The position numbers were made by a program, and so were the translations under genes. This document shows positions 25,745 through 35,005 of a stretch of 64,000 nt of DNA, in pieces (position 1 is the stretch's first letter; each line of letters starts with the position of its first letter). A model generated the notes under the pieces. That model saw only the letters and a list, made by a program, of their open reading frames with translations. It was not told the origin of the DNA and ran no database searches. The stretch comes from Flavipsychrobacter sp. (GTDB lineage Bacteria; Bacteroidota; Bacteroidia; Chitinophagales; Chitinophagaceae): positions 285,627 to 349,626 of the forward strand of contig JANINW010000014.1 in the NCBI GenBank assembly GCA_024508935.1, written 5' to 3'.

Positions 25745-27520
25745 ATGAAATCAAAATTGTTATGGCTGCTTGTGTTGAGCAGTTTATATGGCTTTCAAAA
25801 TGGCTACGCTCAAATACCTTCCTTCAACAGAACTTATACTGATGGAGGGGGGAGGAGCGTAGATATAGTAAATGCCTCTAATGCAGGCATCGGTTATTCT
25901 TGCGTATTAGGCACAAGTGCTACTTATCCAATCATATTGAAAAAGTTGGATTTCAATGGTAACGTGGTATTTGATCATGGCATCACTATGGCTAATACAG
26001 TCCACCCATCGGCATTGTTGTATACGCCAAATGATGAATATATAGTGGTGGGGTCTCTTAATACGGGTTCTATAATATATCCATTTGCAGCAAGGTTCAA
26101 TTCAACAGGCAATATGCTTTGGTTTAAGTGTTACAATACAATTTCCGGAATTATGGAAAGCAATACCCCAAATATCAAAATATGCCGTGTAGAGGATGAT
26201 GGCCCGGATGAATCATATATTTTGGTGTGTACTGCAATAGATCCCTATCGAATCCCCGGGCAATATGGTTCGGGGCTGGATTATTACCCAATGGCCCTGC
26301 GTTTTGACGGCGCAACCGGTACCGCCACATGGAATAAGGTGTATAGCAGAACAGGCGCACCGGCAAATGACTGGGCTTATGATGTAAGAGAACTGACAAG
26401 GTCGGTGTGCTTTATCAATGATAATAATCCAAGGTATTTTATCGGCGGGTCTACAGAAACCTGGGCGACAACGCCTCTTACCGGTACAGGCAGCTTTTTT
26501 ATGAGTATTGATAAAAATGGCGGAATAGTAGATGGGTATAACTATATAGGCACAACAGTGCACTGGTATGAAGATGCATTGTATGATAATGCTACCCAGC
26601 AAATAGTACTGTGTTACCTGGCAGGCAACGTATGTGCGGGAATAACCGTTTCAGCCTCAGCAATAGGTATTTCGAAGTTTAATACTGCAGGCGGACTTAC
26701 TCATGTACGATCTGATTTTTACGCTATGAATCCTTGTATAGAAACATACCCAATGGGTATGCAGGAAGATGCTACCCATCGTTATTATGTAGTAGGGGCG
26801 GCGGTTTATCCATACAGCTTTAATGATGCGAAAGCCTATTGGAATATGGCCAATTTCAGGGTAGACAAAACAAATCCCAATAATGTATCTTTTTTTAACA
26901 GGTTCAACATTCAGCGCGAATCTTACACGGCCAGTATGATAGACCTTGTAGATGGGCCCAGGGAAAACTATGTGATAGCAGGGTCTATTCCTCCCGCTGT
27001 AGCAGGCGGAAATGATGCCATGCGTGTGATAAGCACAGAGGTTGTAAACGGACAAGCGTGTGGTTGGACAGCTGTACCCTGGGTGCATACTAATCCTTCA
27101 TTTACTGTAACACCTGTAACATATTCGATCACAGACCAGTTCGGTGAAACACCCTATACAGGTGTAGATGTATTTTTTCCGGGTAATTATACATTCTGCA
27201 CCCCTTCAGGAGGTTCTTACCGCACAGCACCATCTGATGTAAATGACGTTGCAAACCTTAATAGTCTCCGTGTTTATCCAACCGTATTGTTTGCAGAAAA
27301 GCAGGTATCGATTGATTTTAATGTTGATGTTGCATGCACGCTTGATGCCTGTATACTATCACTGGACGGGAAAGTTATATCCCGGCAGGTATTGCATTCA
27401 ATTACAGGCGCTAACCATCTTGCGGTAGACATGAATGAGTTTACTACGGGCACATACCTGCTCCGGCTTTCAACAAGTGACGGCGCAATAAATAAAATAT
27501 TCAAACTTTCCCGGTTGTAG
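25745..27520 (+). CDS. T9SS type A sorting-domain secreted protein, tandem paralogue 1
   Basis: This 591-residue secreted protein has a signal peptide (LLWLLVLSSLYGFQNGYAQ). A beta-propeller-like body has recurring blade segments (YPIILKKLDFNGNVV, IVVGSLNTG, FAARFNSTGNMLWF). The C-terminal domain of about 75 residues (LRVYPTVL ... GTYLLRLSTSDGAINKIFKLSRL) fits T9SS type A, with VYPT replacing the usual YPNP. It is clearly homologous along its length to the next gene (shared GGGxSVD, GTSxTYPIILKK and QRES segments). The LytTR-type site lies upstream. The function of the propeller body is unknown. Confidence 0.82.
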   Translation: MKSKLLWLLVLSSLYGFQNGYAQIPSFNRTYTDGGGRSVDIVNASNAGIGYSCVLGTSATYPIILKKLDFNGNVVFDHGITMANTVHPSALLYTPNDEYIVVGSLNTGSIIYPFAARFNSTGNMLWFKCYNTISGIMESNTPNIKICRVEDDGPDESYILVCTAIDPYRIPGQYGSGLDYYPMALRFDGATGTATWNKVYSRTGAPANDWAYDVRELTRSVCFINDNNPRYFIGGSTETWATTPLTGTGSFFMSIDKNGGIVDGYNYIGTTVHWYEDALYDNATQQIVLCYLAGNVCAGITVSASAIGISKFNTAGGLTHVRSDFYAMNPCIETYPMGMQEDATHRYYVVGAAVYPYSFNDAKAYWNMANFRVDKTNPNNVSFFNRFNIQRESYTASMIDLVDGPRENYVIAGSIPPAVAGGNDAMRVISTEVVNGQACGWTAVPWVHTNPSFTVTPVTYSITDQFGETPYTGVDVFFPGNYTFCTPSGGSYRTAPSDVNDVANLNSLRVYPTVLFAEKQVSIDFNVDVACTLDACILSLDGKVISRQVLHSITGANHLAVDMNEFTTGTYLLRLSTSDGAINKIFKLSRL

Positions 27521-27538
27521 TCGTCTTACATAAGTTCA

Positions 27539-27554
27539 TTTTTAACCTTAAAAC
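27539..27554 (+). repeat. 16-nt leader block, copy 2
   Basis: An exact copy of the block at 25722-25737, at the same 7-nt distance from the start codon. The bases on either side differ, so the block is more conserved than its surroundings. Confidence 0.7.
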
Positions 27555-27561
27555 ATACTGT

Positions 27562-29328
27562 ATGAAAACGAAATTATTAAAGTTGTTTCTGTTAACAATA
27601 ACAGGTGCTTGTTATTGCAATACGCTTTCAGCGCAATATAATAATACCTATACCGGCGGAGGCGGGGAAAGTGTTGATGTAGTGAATGCAACAAGTGGTG
27701 GTACCGCTTATTCTGTTATGTTAGGGACAAGTTCAACATATCCAATAATCTTAAAAAAAGTAGACTTTTTTGGTAACCCGCCTACCTGGGATTATGGGTA
27801 TAGTTTCAGTAATAGTCAATTGACTATAAGGCCGACCAAACTATTGCGCACATCAAGCGGCGATTTTATAGTAGTGGGAATAGCAAATGATAATTTTACC
27901 TATAATCCTTTTGCCGCCAAGTTTAATAATTTAGGTGTATTTCAATGGATGTACACGTATGCGTCGAATCAAACTGTATTAACACCACCTTTTGATTTGG
28001 GTGGCTTAAGCAAGCGGGTAAATATTTGTGAGGTGATGGATGATCCAGGTAGCCCTAATACTTATATGATAACAGCTACAGGTACTAATCCTTTTAGTAC
28101 CGGAGGCGCATGGGGGTCTGATGATTTTATTAACGTTTTAAGGATCAGCAGTTCAGGTGCTGTAATGTGGAATAATAAGTATTATCCGCCTATAGCCTTC
28201 AACACGCCTAATGACGATATTAGGGAAAACCCTGAAACAATAGTTTATGCGAATCCAACAGGAGGAACATCACGTTATTTTATTGCGGGTGTGTCATCTT
28301 ATTTATTAATGACCGGTACTACTTACTACGGCTTTTTCATGGGTATAGATAACACGGGTATGATTGTCGATCCATATCAGCGGGTGGCGTTACCTACTCC
28401 CCGTAACTGCAACGCCATATTTGATAACCCGGACGTGGTATACTCCTTTACCTGCAGCAACGGTTTTACGGGAGGTACTAGTGGTAGTTGTATTGGCTTA
28501 TCGCGTGTGAATACTGCGAGTGGTTTGTCTTTGTACCAGTCAGATTTCTATTCAGCCTCATTCGCAAGTGAAACTGATGAACGAGGGCTGGTAGAAGATG
28601 CCGCTTCCAGTAAGTATGTTGTGGCCTGCGATATCTATGATGGAGTACCGTCAAAGCCGAGCTCAATGGGTATTATGGAAATTGATAAAAGCTCCGGCAC
28701 AGCCACTTATTTCAATGATTATAATTATCAGAGGGAGTCTCACGCGAAGGGTATAATAGACTTGGTTTCAGGTGGCACAGAACATTATGTAATGACTGGA
28801 ACACCTATTAATGCAGGGAGCACTTCTGCCGGTATGCGTCTCATCGGCGAAGATAGGCTTCCAGGCAGCGTCTGTGGCCGCCACGCATTGCTGTATGATT
28901 ATGCAAACTATAATCCTCTAACAGCTAACTCTACCTATCAAACATACATGCTTACAAACATGAGAACATCTTATAGTACTAGCAGGCAAACATTGTCTGG
29001 TATGAATATTTGCACATCGCCGGCAGATTATTATCGTCCTACTGGTGTGGCAGAACAAGGTTACTCCGAGGACGTGACGGTATATCCAACTTTATTGAAT
29101 GCCGAAAGGGAGATAAATATGGATATTGTTACGAATCATAGCGGTAAAATATACGTTACGCTGGTAGGTATAGATGGAAGATCGTTACTTGGCAGAACGC
29201 TTGAAGCATCTAACGGAAAAAATCATTTTTCGTTTGATGTTACAAGCCTTATACCCGGTTCCTATCTGTTGGTTGTGACAAATTCAGATAAAACATTAAA
29301 CAAAACAACTAAACTCACGAAGTTTTAG
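27562..29328 (+). CDS. T9SS type A sorting-domain secreted protein, tandem paralogue 2
   Basis: This 588-residue paralogue of the preceding gene has a signal peptide (LKLFLLTITGACYCNTLSAQ), the same propeller-like body (GGGGESVDVVNATSGG, TYPIILKKVDFFGNPP, FAAKFNNLGVFQWM, NYQRESHAKGIIDLVSGG), and a C-terminal sorting domain (VTVYPTLLNAEREINMD ... PGSYLLVVTNSDKTLNK). The 41-bp gap to paralogue 1 makes a bicistronic unit likely. Sequence divergence is marked, so the duplication is not recent. It ends in a strong palindromic terminator. Confidence 0.82.
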   Translation: MKTKLLKLFLLTITGACYCNTLSAQYNNTYTGGGGESVDVVNATSGGTAYSVMLGTSSTYPIILKKVDFFGNPPTWDYGYSFSNSQLTIRPTKLLRTSSGDFIVVGIANDNFTYNPFAAKFNNLGVFQWMYTYASNQTVLTPPFDLGGLSKRVNICEVMDDPGSPNTYMITATGTNPFSTGGAWGSDDFINVLRISSSGAVMWNNKYYPPIAFNTPNDDIRENPETIVYANPTGGTSRYFIAGVSSYLLMTGTTYYGFFMGIDNTGMIVDPYQRVALPTPRNCNAIFDNPDVVYSFTCSNGFTGGTSGSCIGLSRVNTASGLSLYQSDFYSASFASETDERGLVEDAASSKYVVACDIYDGVPSKPSSMGIMEIDKSSGTATYFNDYNYQRESHAKGIIDLVSGGTEHYVMTGTPINAGSTSAGMRLIGEDRLPGSVCGRHALLYDYANYNPLTANSTYQTYMLTNMRTSYSTSRQTLSGMNICTSPADYYRPTGVAEQGYSEDVTVYPTLLNAEREINMDIVTNHSGKIYVTLVGIDGRSLLGRTLEASNGKNHFSFDVTSLIPGSYLLVVTNSDKTLNKTTKLTKF

Positions 29329-29336
29329 GTACACAA

Positions 29337-29366
29337 AAAAGCCGCTATCAATTGATAGCGGCTTTT
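29337..29366. terminator. Bidirectional terminator, 30-nt perfect palindrome
   Basis: A 15-bp stem centred on AATT (AAAAGCCGCTATCAA and its complement) lies between the convergent T9SS paralogue 2 and the lipoprotein gene. Confidence 0.9.
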
Positions 29367-29384
29367 CATTCAAACATCTTAAAA

Positions 29385-30119
29385 TTAATGTTTCAGTACA
29401 GTAGTACAAGTTTCAGAACTACCACCGGTTGTTATAGTATAGTTGATGACAACACTGTCTGTATTATATGTACCTGTACCTGATATTTCCTGGCCGCTGA
29501 ATTGCAGGATTTGCGTAGGAACAGTAATAGATGAATTGCTGCAGTCTACAGTAGCACTTACGGCATTGAATACAGGCCACAGATTGTTAATTTGTACTTT
29601 GTTTTTAGTACCTGTCATGCTGATAAATACGCTGCCGGTCTGGTTGCCTGAAGCAGTACAAAGGCTGGTAGCTGTATAAGTACCTACCACTTCATCAGAA
29701 CAATCGGTTTTCACTGCCACTTTCAAGGTAACATTAAAGGTTTTGATAACGCCTTCATCTGTACTTGCAGTAATAGTTATAGGATAGTTGCCTACTGCAA
29801 CAGCACCGCTTGTAAATATAATTTTAGAATCGAACGGAGGGTAGCCGGCAGCCGGTTTAATTTCGGCAGTAATGCCTTGAGGAACACCTGTAATGGCCAG
29901 CGTAATACGATCTTGTTTGTTTACGGGTTTGTTTACGCTTATCATCAGCGAATCCATGCTGTTTCTGTACATGGTAACATCGGTTACGCCATTTACTATG
30001 TAAATAGAATCAAGGTCGCTGGCTTTGTTTGTAGTATAATATTCGGTTGTAGATTTAGTACAGCCATAAATACCAATAGCGGCTGCAAGGGTTGCAATAA
30101 AAAGATGCGATTTTTTCAT
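29385..30119 (-). CDS. Surface/periplasmic lipoprotein with Ig-like middle
   Basis: This 244-residue protein has a lipoprotein signal (MKKSHLFIATLAAAIGIYGC, Cys at residue 20). Residues about 35-130 form an Ig/BACON-like beta domain (SDLDSIYIVNGVTDVTMYRN ... NYPITITASTDEGV). A C-terminal Cys-containing beta domain (GTYTATSLCTASGN, VDCSNSSI, SSETCTTVL) resembles the small lipid-binding-like barrel found in Bacteroidota lipoproteins. ATG 30119 was chosen because it gives the lipobox; the frame extends to 30167. The function is unknown. Confidence 0.7.
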   Translation of the reverse strand: MKKSHLFIATLAAAIGIYGCTKSTTEYYTTNKASDLDSIYIVNGVTDVTMYRNSMDSLMISVNKPVNKQDRITLAITGVPQGITAEIKPAAGYPPFDSKIIFTSGAVAVGNYPITITASTDEGVIKTFNVTLKVAVKTDCSDEVVGTYTATSLCTASGNQTGSVFISMTGTKNKVQINNLWPVFNAVSATVDCSNSSITVPTQILQFSGQEISGTGTYNTDSVVINYTITTGGSSETCTTVLKH

Positions 30120-30288
30120 TTTGTGAAATTTATGGGCTAAAATAGACTTCTGCAACAAAATAAGCAAGTGAATTGTGTAAAACCATCATCATTATATGCA
30201 GGTATTTAACCTGTAGTTGATAACTATGTTTTAAATGGAAACTAGTTAAAACTTATTTAAAGTACTATACGGCACTTTTGTTTTGTTT

Positions 30289-30296
30289 TAGTTTTG
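30289..30296 (+). promoter_or_regulatory. -7-like box TAGTTTTG immediately before the MFS gene
   Basis: The box ends 5 nt before the ATG at 30302. If it is used, transcription starts at or next to the start codon, which would make a leaderless message. No clear TTTG partner lies 19-21 bp upstream. Confidence 0.4.
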
Positions 30297-30301
30297 TGCA
30301 A

Positions 30302-31525
30302 ATGGAGCAAACACCTACCCCCGAAACACAAGAATCCACTATCGTCATAGATCAAAAAGCAGAGCAGACAATTTTCAACATACTCTTCGCCATCAGCTTC
30401 TCCCATATGCTGAATGACACTATCCAGTCGCTGATACCGGCTATATATCCCATAATTAAAGATTCTTTCCGCCTGTCATTTGCCCAGATAGGGCTTATTA
30501 CATTTACCTTCCAGCTTTCGGCTTCTTTATTACAACCTTTTGTAGGCATTTATACCGATCGTAAGCCGCAACCTTATTCACTGGCTATAGGCATGGGCTT
30601 TTCGCTTACAGGGCTGTTACTATTGTCTTCAGTAGGCAGTTATCCTATGATACTATTTTCGGTGGCATGCATAGGTATAGGTTCATCTATCTTTCACCCC
30701 GAGGCTTCGCGCATGGCGCACCTTGCTGCCGGGGGACGAAAAGGGCTGGCACAGTCTATTTTCCAGTTGGGGGGCAATGCAGGTAGCTCATTAGGCCCTT
30801 TGCTGGCGGCAATTATCCTGGTGCCGTACGGGCGTAGCAGTGCTGCCTGGTTTTCTATTATTGCCTTAATAGCCATTATGGTGCTATGGCGTATTGGCAA
30901 CTGGTACAAACCGCACACAAAGAAGAAAAAAGCAGCAAAAGGTTTAAAGCATAATAAAGCGCTTACGCGGCGCCAAATTGTATTTTCAGTTATAGTTCTA
31001 TTGGTACTGATATTTTCAAAATACTTCTACATGGCCAGTATGACCAATTACTTTACTTTCTACCTGATGGATAAATTCCATTTATCAGTACAGCACGCAC
31101 AATATTATCTCTTTACGTTTTTACTATCCATAGCCGCAGGCACATTACTGGGTGGGCCATTGGGAGATAGGTTTGGCCGTAAATATGTTATCTGGGGCTC
31201 TATATTGGGTGTGGCGCCTTTCACCATGCTGCTGCCTTATGCCAACCTTTTCTGGACGGGTATATTGATCGTATTTATTGGTGTAATACTAGCATCGGCG
31301 TTTTCTGCCATCCTGGTATATGCACAAGAGCTTATTCCCGGTAAGGTGGGGGCCGTTTCAGGTTTGTTCTTCGGTTTTGCATTTGGTATTGCAGGCATTG
31401 GTTCTGCCGTATTGGGGCGATTGGCCGATGCTACCAGCATTGAATTCGTATACAAAGTATGTGCCTTCCTGCCGTTAATAGGGTTACTAACCGTTTTTCT
31501 GCCCAACCTGGAAAGGAAGAAGTAA
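30302..31525 (+). CDS. MFS transporter, fosmidomycin-resistance (Fsr)-like
   Basis: This 407-residue membrane protein has about 12 helices. SHMLNDTIQSLIPAIYPIIKD in helix 1 and GIGSSIFHPEASRMAHLAAGG in the first half are the hallmarks of the Fsr subgroup of major facilitator exporters. GGPLGDRFGRKYVIWGS is the MFS motif between helices 8 and 9. It probably pumps out small toxic compounds by proton antiport; the real substrate is unknown. ATG 30302 was chosen over an upstream in-frame start because of the -7-like box ending at 30296. It is monocistronic and convergent with the large T9SS gene. Confidence 0.9.
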   Translation: MEQTPTPETQESTIVIDQKAEQTIFNILFAISFSHMLNDTIQSLIPAIYPIIKDSFRLSFAQIGLITFTFQLSASLLQPFVGIYTDRKPQPYSLAIGMGFSLTGLLLLSSVGSYPMILFSVACIGIGSSIFHPEASRMAHLAAGGRKGLAQSIFQLGGNAGSSLGPLLAAIILVPYGRSSAAWFSIIALIAIMVLWRIGNWYKPHTKKKKAAKGLKHNKALTRRQIVFSVIVLLVLIFSKYFYMASMTNYFTFYLMDKFHLSVQHAQYYLFTFLLSIAAGTLLGGPLGDRFGRKYVIWGSILGVAPFTMLLPYANLFWTGILIVFIGVILASAFSAILVYAQELIPGKVGAVSGLFFGFAFGIAGIGSAVLGRLADATSIEFVYKVCAFLPLIGLLTVFLPNLERKK

Positions 31526-31557
31526 TTTAACTGCATTTATCATACTAATGATATTAT

Positions 31558-34500
31558 TTATCGCTCAATGGTAAACCTGATATTGTCTTTGCTATTCAGT
31601 CTTAACATGTAGAGGCCGCCTGGCAGATGTTGTACATCTACTTGTTCAAACAATTCCTTGTTTTTTGTCGCCGTTTTATTCTCGTAAACTAATTGGCCGG
31701 AAGCGTTCAATATTTGCAGTGTTACCGTTTCATTACTGTTTACACTTCCTTTTATGATAAAGCTGCCATTGTTAGGATTGGGGTATAAAGCAAGGTAGCT
31801 TATTCCCTTTACATTTTTAATTCCCGTTAGCACAGTTACTTTTATTTTATTGCTGCCGGCAGTTTTGGGTTGCGGGCATTTGTAATCGCTGGTAAGCAGC
31901 ACACTAACGCTGTCGTTGTTAGAAAGCTGCTGTGTGGCCCATACATTGCTGGTGGCGCCTATTACATCACTGCTGTTACGCTGCCATTGGTATTTAGGAT
32001 GGTTGCCTGCGTTAACAGGTATGGCAGTAAAAGTTACCAGCTCGTATGGCGAAAGTGGGGTGGTAGGGTTTGAGCTGATGCTTACAGAAGGAGCCAACAA
32101 TGGCAATACTGTCATTTTTAACTCGTTGCTGGTATCGCTGAATGCCGTTCCGCATTTGCCGGGGTCTGTCATCTCGCAGCGGATGATATCATTGTTATTC
32201 AATGAGCTGGTAATAAAAGTATTGTTGGTGCTTAATACTGAAGGACTGCTATTTTTAGTCCATTTATAAGCGGGCGTACCGGTATTGGCAGGCAGTGCCA
32301 CGAATGTTACGCTGCTACCCTGGCATATACTGTCAGCAGGATTGGAATAGATAGTAACAAAAGGAGCGGGGTTCACCATCACAGTCGTTGTGCCTGCAAC
32401 GGAGGTACAGCCATTCAGCGTTGCCGTTACAGAATACGTTCCTGCATCAGCTAGTACAACATTATTTCGTGTTGGGGTCTGCAAAGCAGAACTAAAACTA
32501 TTGGGCCCTGTCCAGCTATAGCTTGCGCCTGCATTAGATGCAGCTGTCAGGTTCAGGCCCATACCCACACAAACAGGTGTATTGCTGCCTGTAAGCGGTA
32601 TAATAGGTTGCGGGTTCACAATAACAGTTGTGGTGTCTTTACCGGTACAGCCGTTAAGCGTTACAGAAATAATATAATCTCCCGATGCATTGGGATTGGC
32701 ATTGGTGATGGTTGGGTTTTGTGTGGAAGATGAAAAGCTATTAGGGCCTGCCCATGAAATAGTTCCAGTTGGGGTAGCAGTAGAACTAATATTTAAAGCA
32801 CTGCCTTCACAGGCAGGTGAATTACTTGTTGCGAAGACTACAGGCGTAGGCTTTACCAATACAGTTTCTGTATCTTTTGCAGAGCATCCTGTTGAAGTAA
32901 GAGTAACAGTTACAATATAATCACCGCTGGCAGCCGTTGTTGTATTGGTTATAGATGGATTTTGCGCGGAAGAGGTAAAGCTATTAGGGCCTGTCCAGTT
33001 GTAAGTAACGCCGGTTGTAGAGCCTGTAAGGTTGAGAGTGGAACCTGAACATATGGGCGTATTGCTGGAAGCCTGGGGTTTAGCTGGTAAAGGATTAACT
33101 ACCAGAGTTAAAGTGTCTTTTACAGAACAACCGTTAAATGACCCTGTAACAACATAATCCCCAGCATTTGCGGTAGTGACATTAGATAGGTTTGTATTGC
33201 TTCCCGAAGCCGAAAAGCCAAATGGACCTGACCAAGTATAACTAATGCCAGAAGCAGATCCCGATGAAGTCATAACGAAAGTGCCTCCATTACATACGGG
33301 ATTGTTTCCCGAAGCAGATACCGTAAAAGACGGTGTTAATATGGAAACTGATACAGTATCTTTTACAAGGCAGTTTAAGTAAGTTGCGTCAACGATATAA
33401 TCACCTGCAGCAGCAAATGTGGGGTTGCTGATGGCAGGGTTTTGTAAATTGCTAATAAAATTGTTAGGTCCTATCCATTGGTATACAACTCCAGGATACA
33501 TTGTTGTAGCAAAGAGTTTCAAAGTGTCATTTGTGCATGCTGGTGCATTACTGCCTGCAAACGCACCTGAGGGTCCAAGCGCCGAAAGCACAGTCACGTT
33601 AATTGTGTCTTTTGATTTGCATCCATATACACTGGCGGTTATAACATAATCCCCGGTATTAATGCTATTGGCGGAACTTATAACCGGGCTCTGGAGGTTT
33701 GAAGAAAACCCTCCGGGCCCGGTCCATTTCCACCTAAGTGCGGTATTGCCGGTTGTAGTGGTTGCAGCCAGAGTTATATTCGCTCCAGGACATATGGGTG
33801 AATTACTTGTTGCATCTGGTTTTGCAACAGTTGTACCTATTCCAATCGTTTTTGTAATGTTTGAATAGTCAACCGGGCTGCTTGATATAATACGCATTCT
33901 GTAATTTCCTCCGGCAGAAATGGATGAGGGTATTACACAGGTAATTGTGTCATTTGTATTGCCTGTGTGGCTACCGATTACGACAGGTGCTGCAAAATTT
34001 CCATTTGGGTCCGACAGTTGTACCGAAAAAATATTGTTGTTATTAAAATAGTTCAAGAGGTTAACAGTATAGGGCACTTTAATGGTATCACCGGCACAAA
34101 ACAGGCTGTCTTTCAAGTTTAACGTAATGCTATTTGCTACTTTTACTACAACCGAATCATAGTAGTAATAGCAATAAGATGAACCGCCCCCAACATGTGC
34201 TGTATCTATATTAGCCCATTGATTGAAACTTCCGATTACAATATTGTCGTAAGCAGAGTCCGCATAAAAAGAAGCAACCAGCCTCACCCAATTGGAAGTA
34301 TCTGATATAGGGCCATAATTTTTGAAACTTACTTGCGGTATAATACCAGGGGGGATTAAGGATGCATTAGAAATTGGTGGCGTCCCCAGGCTTGTAGTAT
34401 CGTAAAAAAATATACTTATATCATCCACACCCCATCTTGAATAATTGGCAAGGTTTACAGAAAGTGATACTTCGTATGTAACGCCAACCTGTAAAGGTAG

Positions 34501-34803
34501 GATATGGCGATACAAATATTCCTTGCCAGTATATATATATCCACCCATGTAACCTTGTCCGCTGGCGGGCTCCTGGTATCCGAAGAAATTAAAGGGTATA
34601 CCTACTCCGTTTGTGCCACATATGTTGAAATAATCGCTTGTTCCATAGTTAAATTGGCTCCAGCCTGTACATAAATATGTTTGGCTATATGCATTGGGAC
34701 AATAGCTATAATATTCAAAATTGCCATTGGGCACCATGTTTTGCTGCCCCCAAACAGACTGGGTCAGCACTATAAGTGTCAAAATGTATAAGTAGTGTTT
34801 CAT
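31558..34803 (-). CDS. Large Ig-repeat T9SS type A secreted protein
   Basis: This 1081-residue secreted protein has a signal peptide (YLYILTLIVLTQSVWGQ). An N-terminal carbohydrate-binding-like domain (about residues 22-225; NMVPNGNFEYYSYCP, GYQEPASGQGYMGGY) is of a kind often found in front of surface proteins. Six Ig-like repeats of about 80 residues follow (332-812), then two diverged ones. The C-terminal T9SS type A signal runs from about 1003 (LALYPNPNNGSFIIKG ... PGGLYMLRLNSKDN). It is probably a surface adhesin or stalk. It is a single gene, divergent from rpsA and convergent with the MFS gene. Confidence 0.87.
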   Translation of the reverse strand: MKHYLYILTLIVLTQSVWGQQNMVPNGNFEYYSYCPNAYSQTYLCTGWSQFNYGTSDYFNICGTNGVGIPFNFFGYQEPASGQGYMGGYIYTGKEYLYRHILPLQVGVTYEVSLSVNLANYSRWGVDDISIFFYDTTSLGTPPISNASLIPPGIIPQVSFKNYGPISDTSNWVRLVASFYADSAYDNIVIGSFNQWANIDTAHVGGGSSYCYYYYDSVVVKVANSITLNLKDSLFCAGDTIKVPYTVNLLNYFNNNNIFSVQLSDPNGNFAAPVVIGSHTGNTNDTITCVIPSSISAGGNYRMRIISSSPVDYSNITKTIGIGTTVAKPDATSNSPICPGANITLAATTTTGNTALRWKWTGPGGFSSNLQSPVISSANSINTGDYVITASVYGCKSKDTINVTVLSALGPSGAFAGSNAPACTNDTLKLFATTMYPGVVYQWIGPNNFISNLQNPAISNPTFAAAGDYIVDATYLNCLVKDTVSVSILTPSFTVSASGNNPVCNGGTFVMTSSGSASGISYTWSGPFGFSASGSNTNLSNVTTANAGDYVVTGSFNGCSVKDTLTLVVNPLPAKPQASSNTPICSGSTLNLTGSTTGVTYNWTGPNSFTSSAQNPSITNTTTAASGDYIVTVTLTSTGCSAKDTETVLVKPTPVVFATSNSPACEGSALNISSTATPTGTISWAGPNSFSSSTQNPTITNANPNASGDYIISVTLNGCTGKDTTTVIVNPQPIIPLTGSNTPVCVGMGLNLTAASNAGASYSWTGPNSFSSALQTPTRNNVVLADAGTYSVTATLNGCTSVAGTTTVMVNPAPFVTIYSNPADSICQGSSVTFVALPANTGTPAYKWTKNSSPSVLSTNNTFITSSLNNNDIIRCEMTDPGKCGTAFSDTSNELKMTVLPLLAPSVSISSNPTTPLSPYELVTFTAIPVNAGNHPKYQWQRNSSDVIGATSNVWATQQLSNNDSVSVLLTSDYKCPQPKTAGSNKIKVTVLTGIKNVKGISYLALYPNPNNGSFIIKGSVNSNETVTLQILNASGQLVYENKTATKNKELFEQVDVQHLPGGLYMLRLNSKDNIRFTIER
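32370..33812 (-). repeat. Six tandem ~240-bp Ig-like coding repeats
   Basis: Each unit encodes S-N-x-P-x-C-x-G ... W-x-GP-x-x-F-x-S ... Q-x-P ... GDY-x-V ... C-x-x-KDT-x-x-V. The units covering about residues 570-740 are the most alike, which suggests the most recent copying there. Boundaries are approximate. Confidence 0.75.
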
Positions 34804-34937
34804 AAGGTTGGTTAGGTGTGTTAAAGAATATACTTAAAGATAAGATTTATAACGAAACTATCTTATATGGCTATTGCAGATCTTCTAATCGCTTTTCGCA
34901 TTGAATCTCAATGATTTATCTAAATCATAAATTATTT

Positions 34938-34967
34938 TTTGGATATAAGTGGTTTGCCCTATCTTTG
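34938..34967 (+). promoter_or_regulatory. rpsA promoter (TTTG-N18-TATCTTTG)
   Basis: TTTG at 34938-34941 and TATCTTTG at 34960-34967 (followed by GCAC) are close to the Bacteroidota consensus. The leader to the TTG start is about 33 nt. Confidence 0.75.
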
Positions 34968-34990
34968 CACTCCCAAAATTCTACTTAAAA

Positions 34991-34996
34991 AGGAGG
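34991..34996 (+). promoter_or_regulatory. Shine-Dalgarno sequence of rpsA
   Basis: AGGAGG (AAGGAGG with the preceding A) lies 9 nt before the TTG start at 35006. It is the only obvious full-strength Shine-Dalgarno sequence next to a start codon that I noticed in the window, and it fixes the start. Confidence 0.8.
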
Positions 34997-35005
34997 AACA
35001 AAAAC

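Noticed and set aside
32370..33812. Regularly spaced repeats that might suggest a CRISPR-like array
   Set aside because: The ~240-bp units are in frame, diverged and encode Ig-like domains of a secreted protein; there are no short identical repeats or unique spacers.
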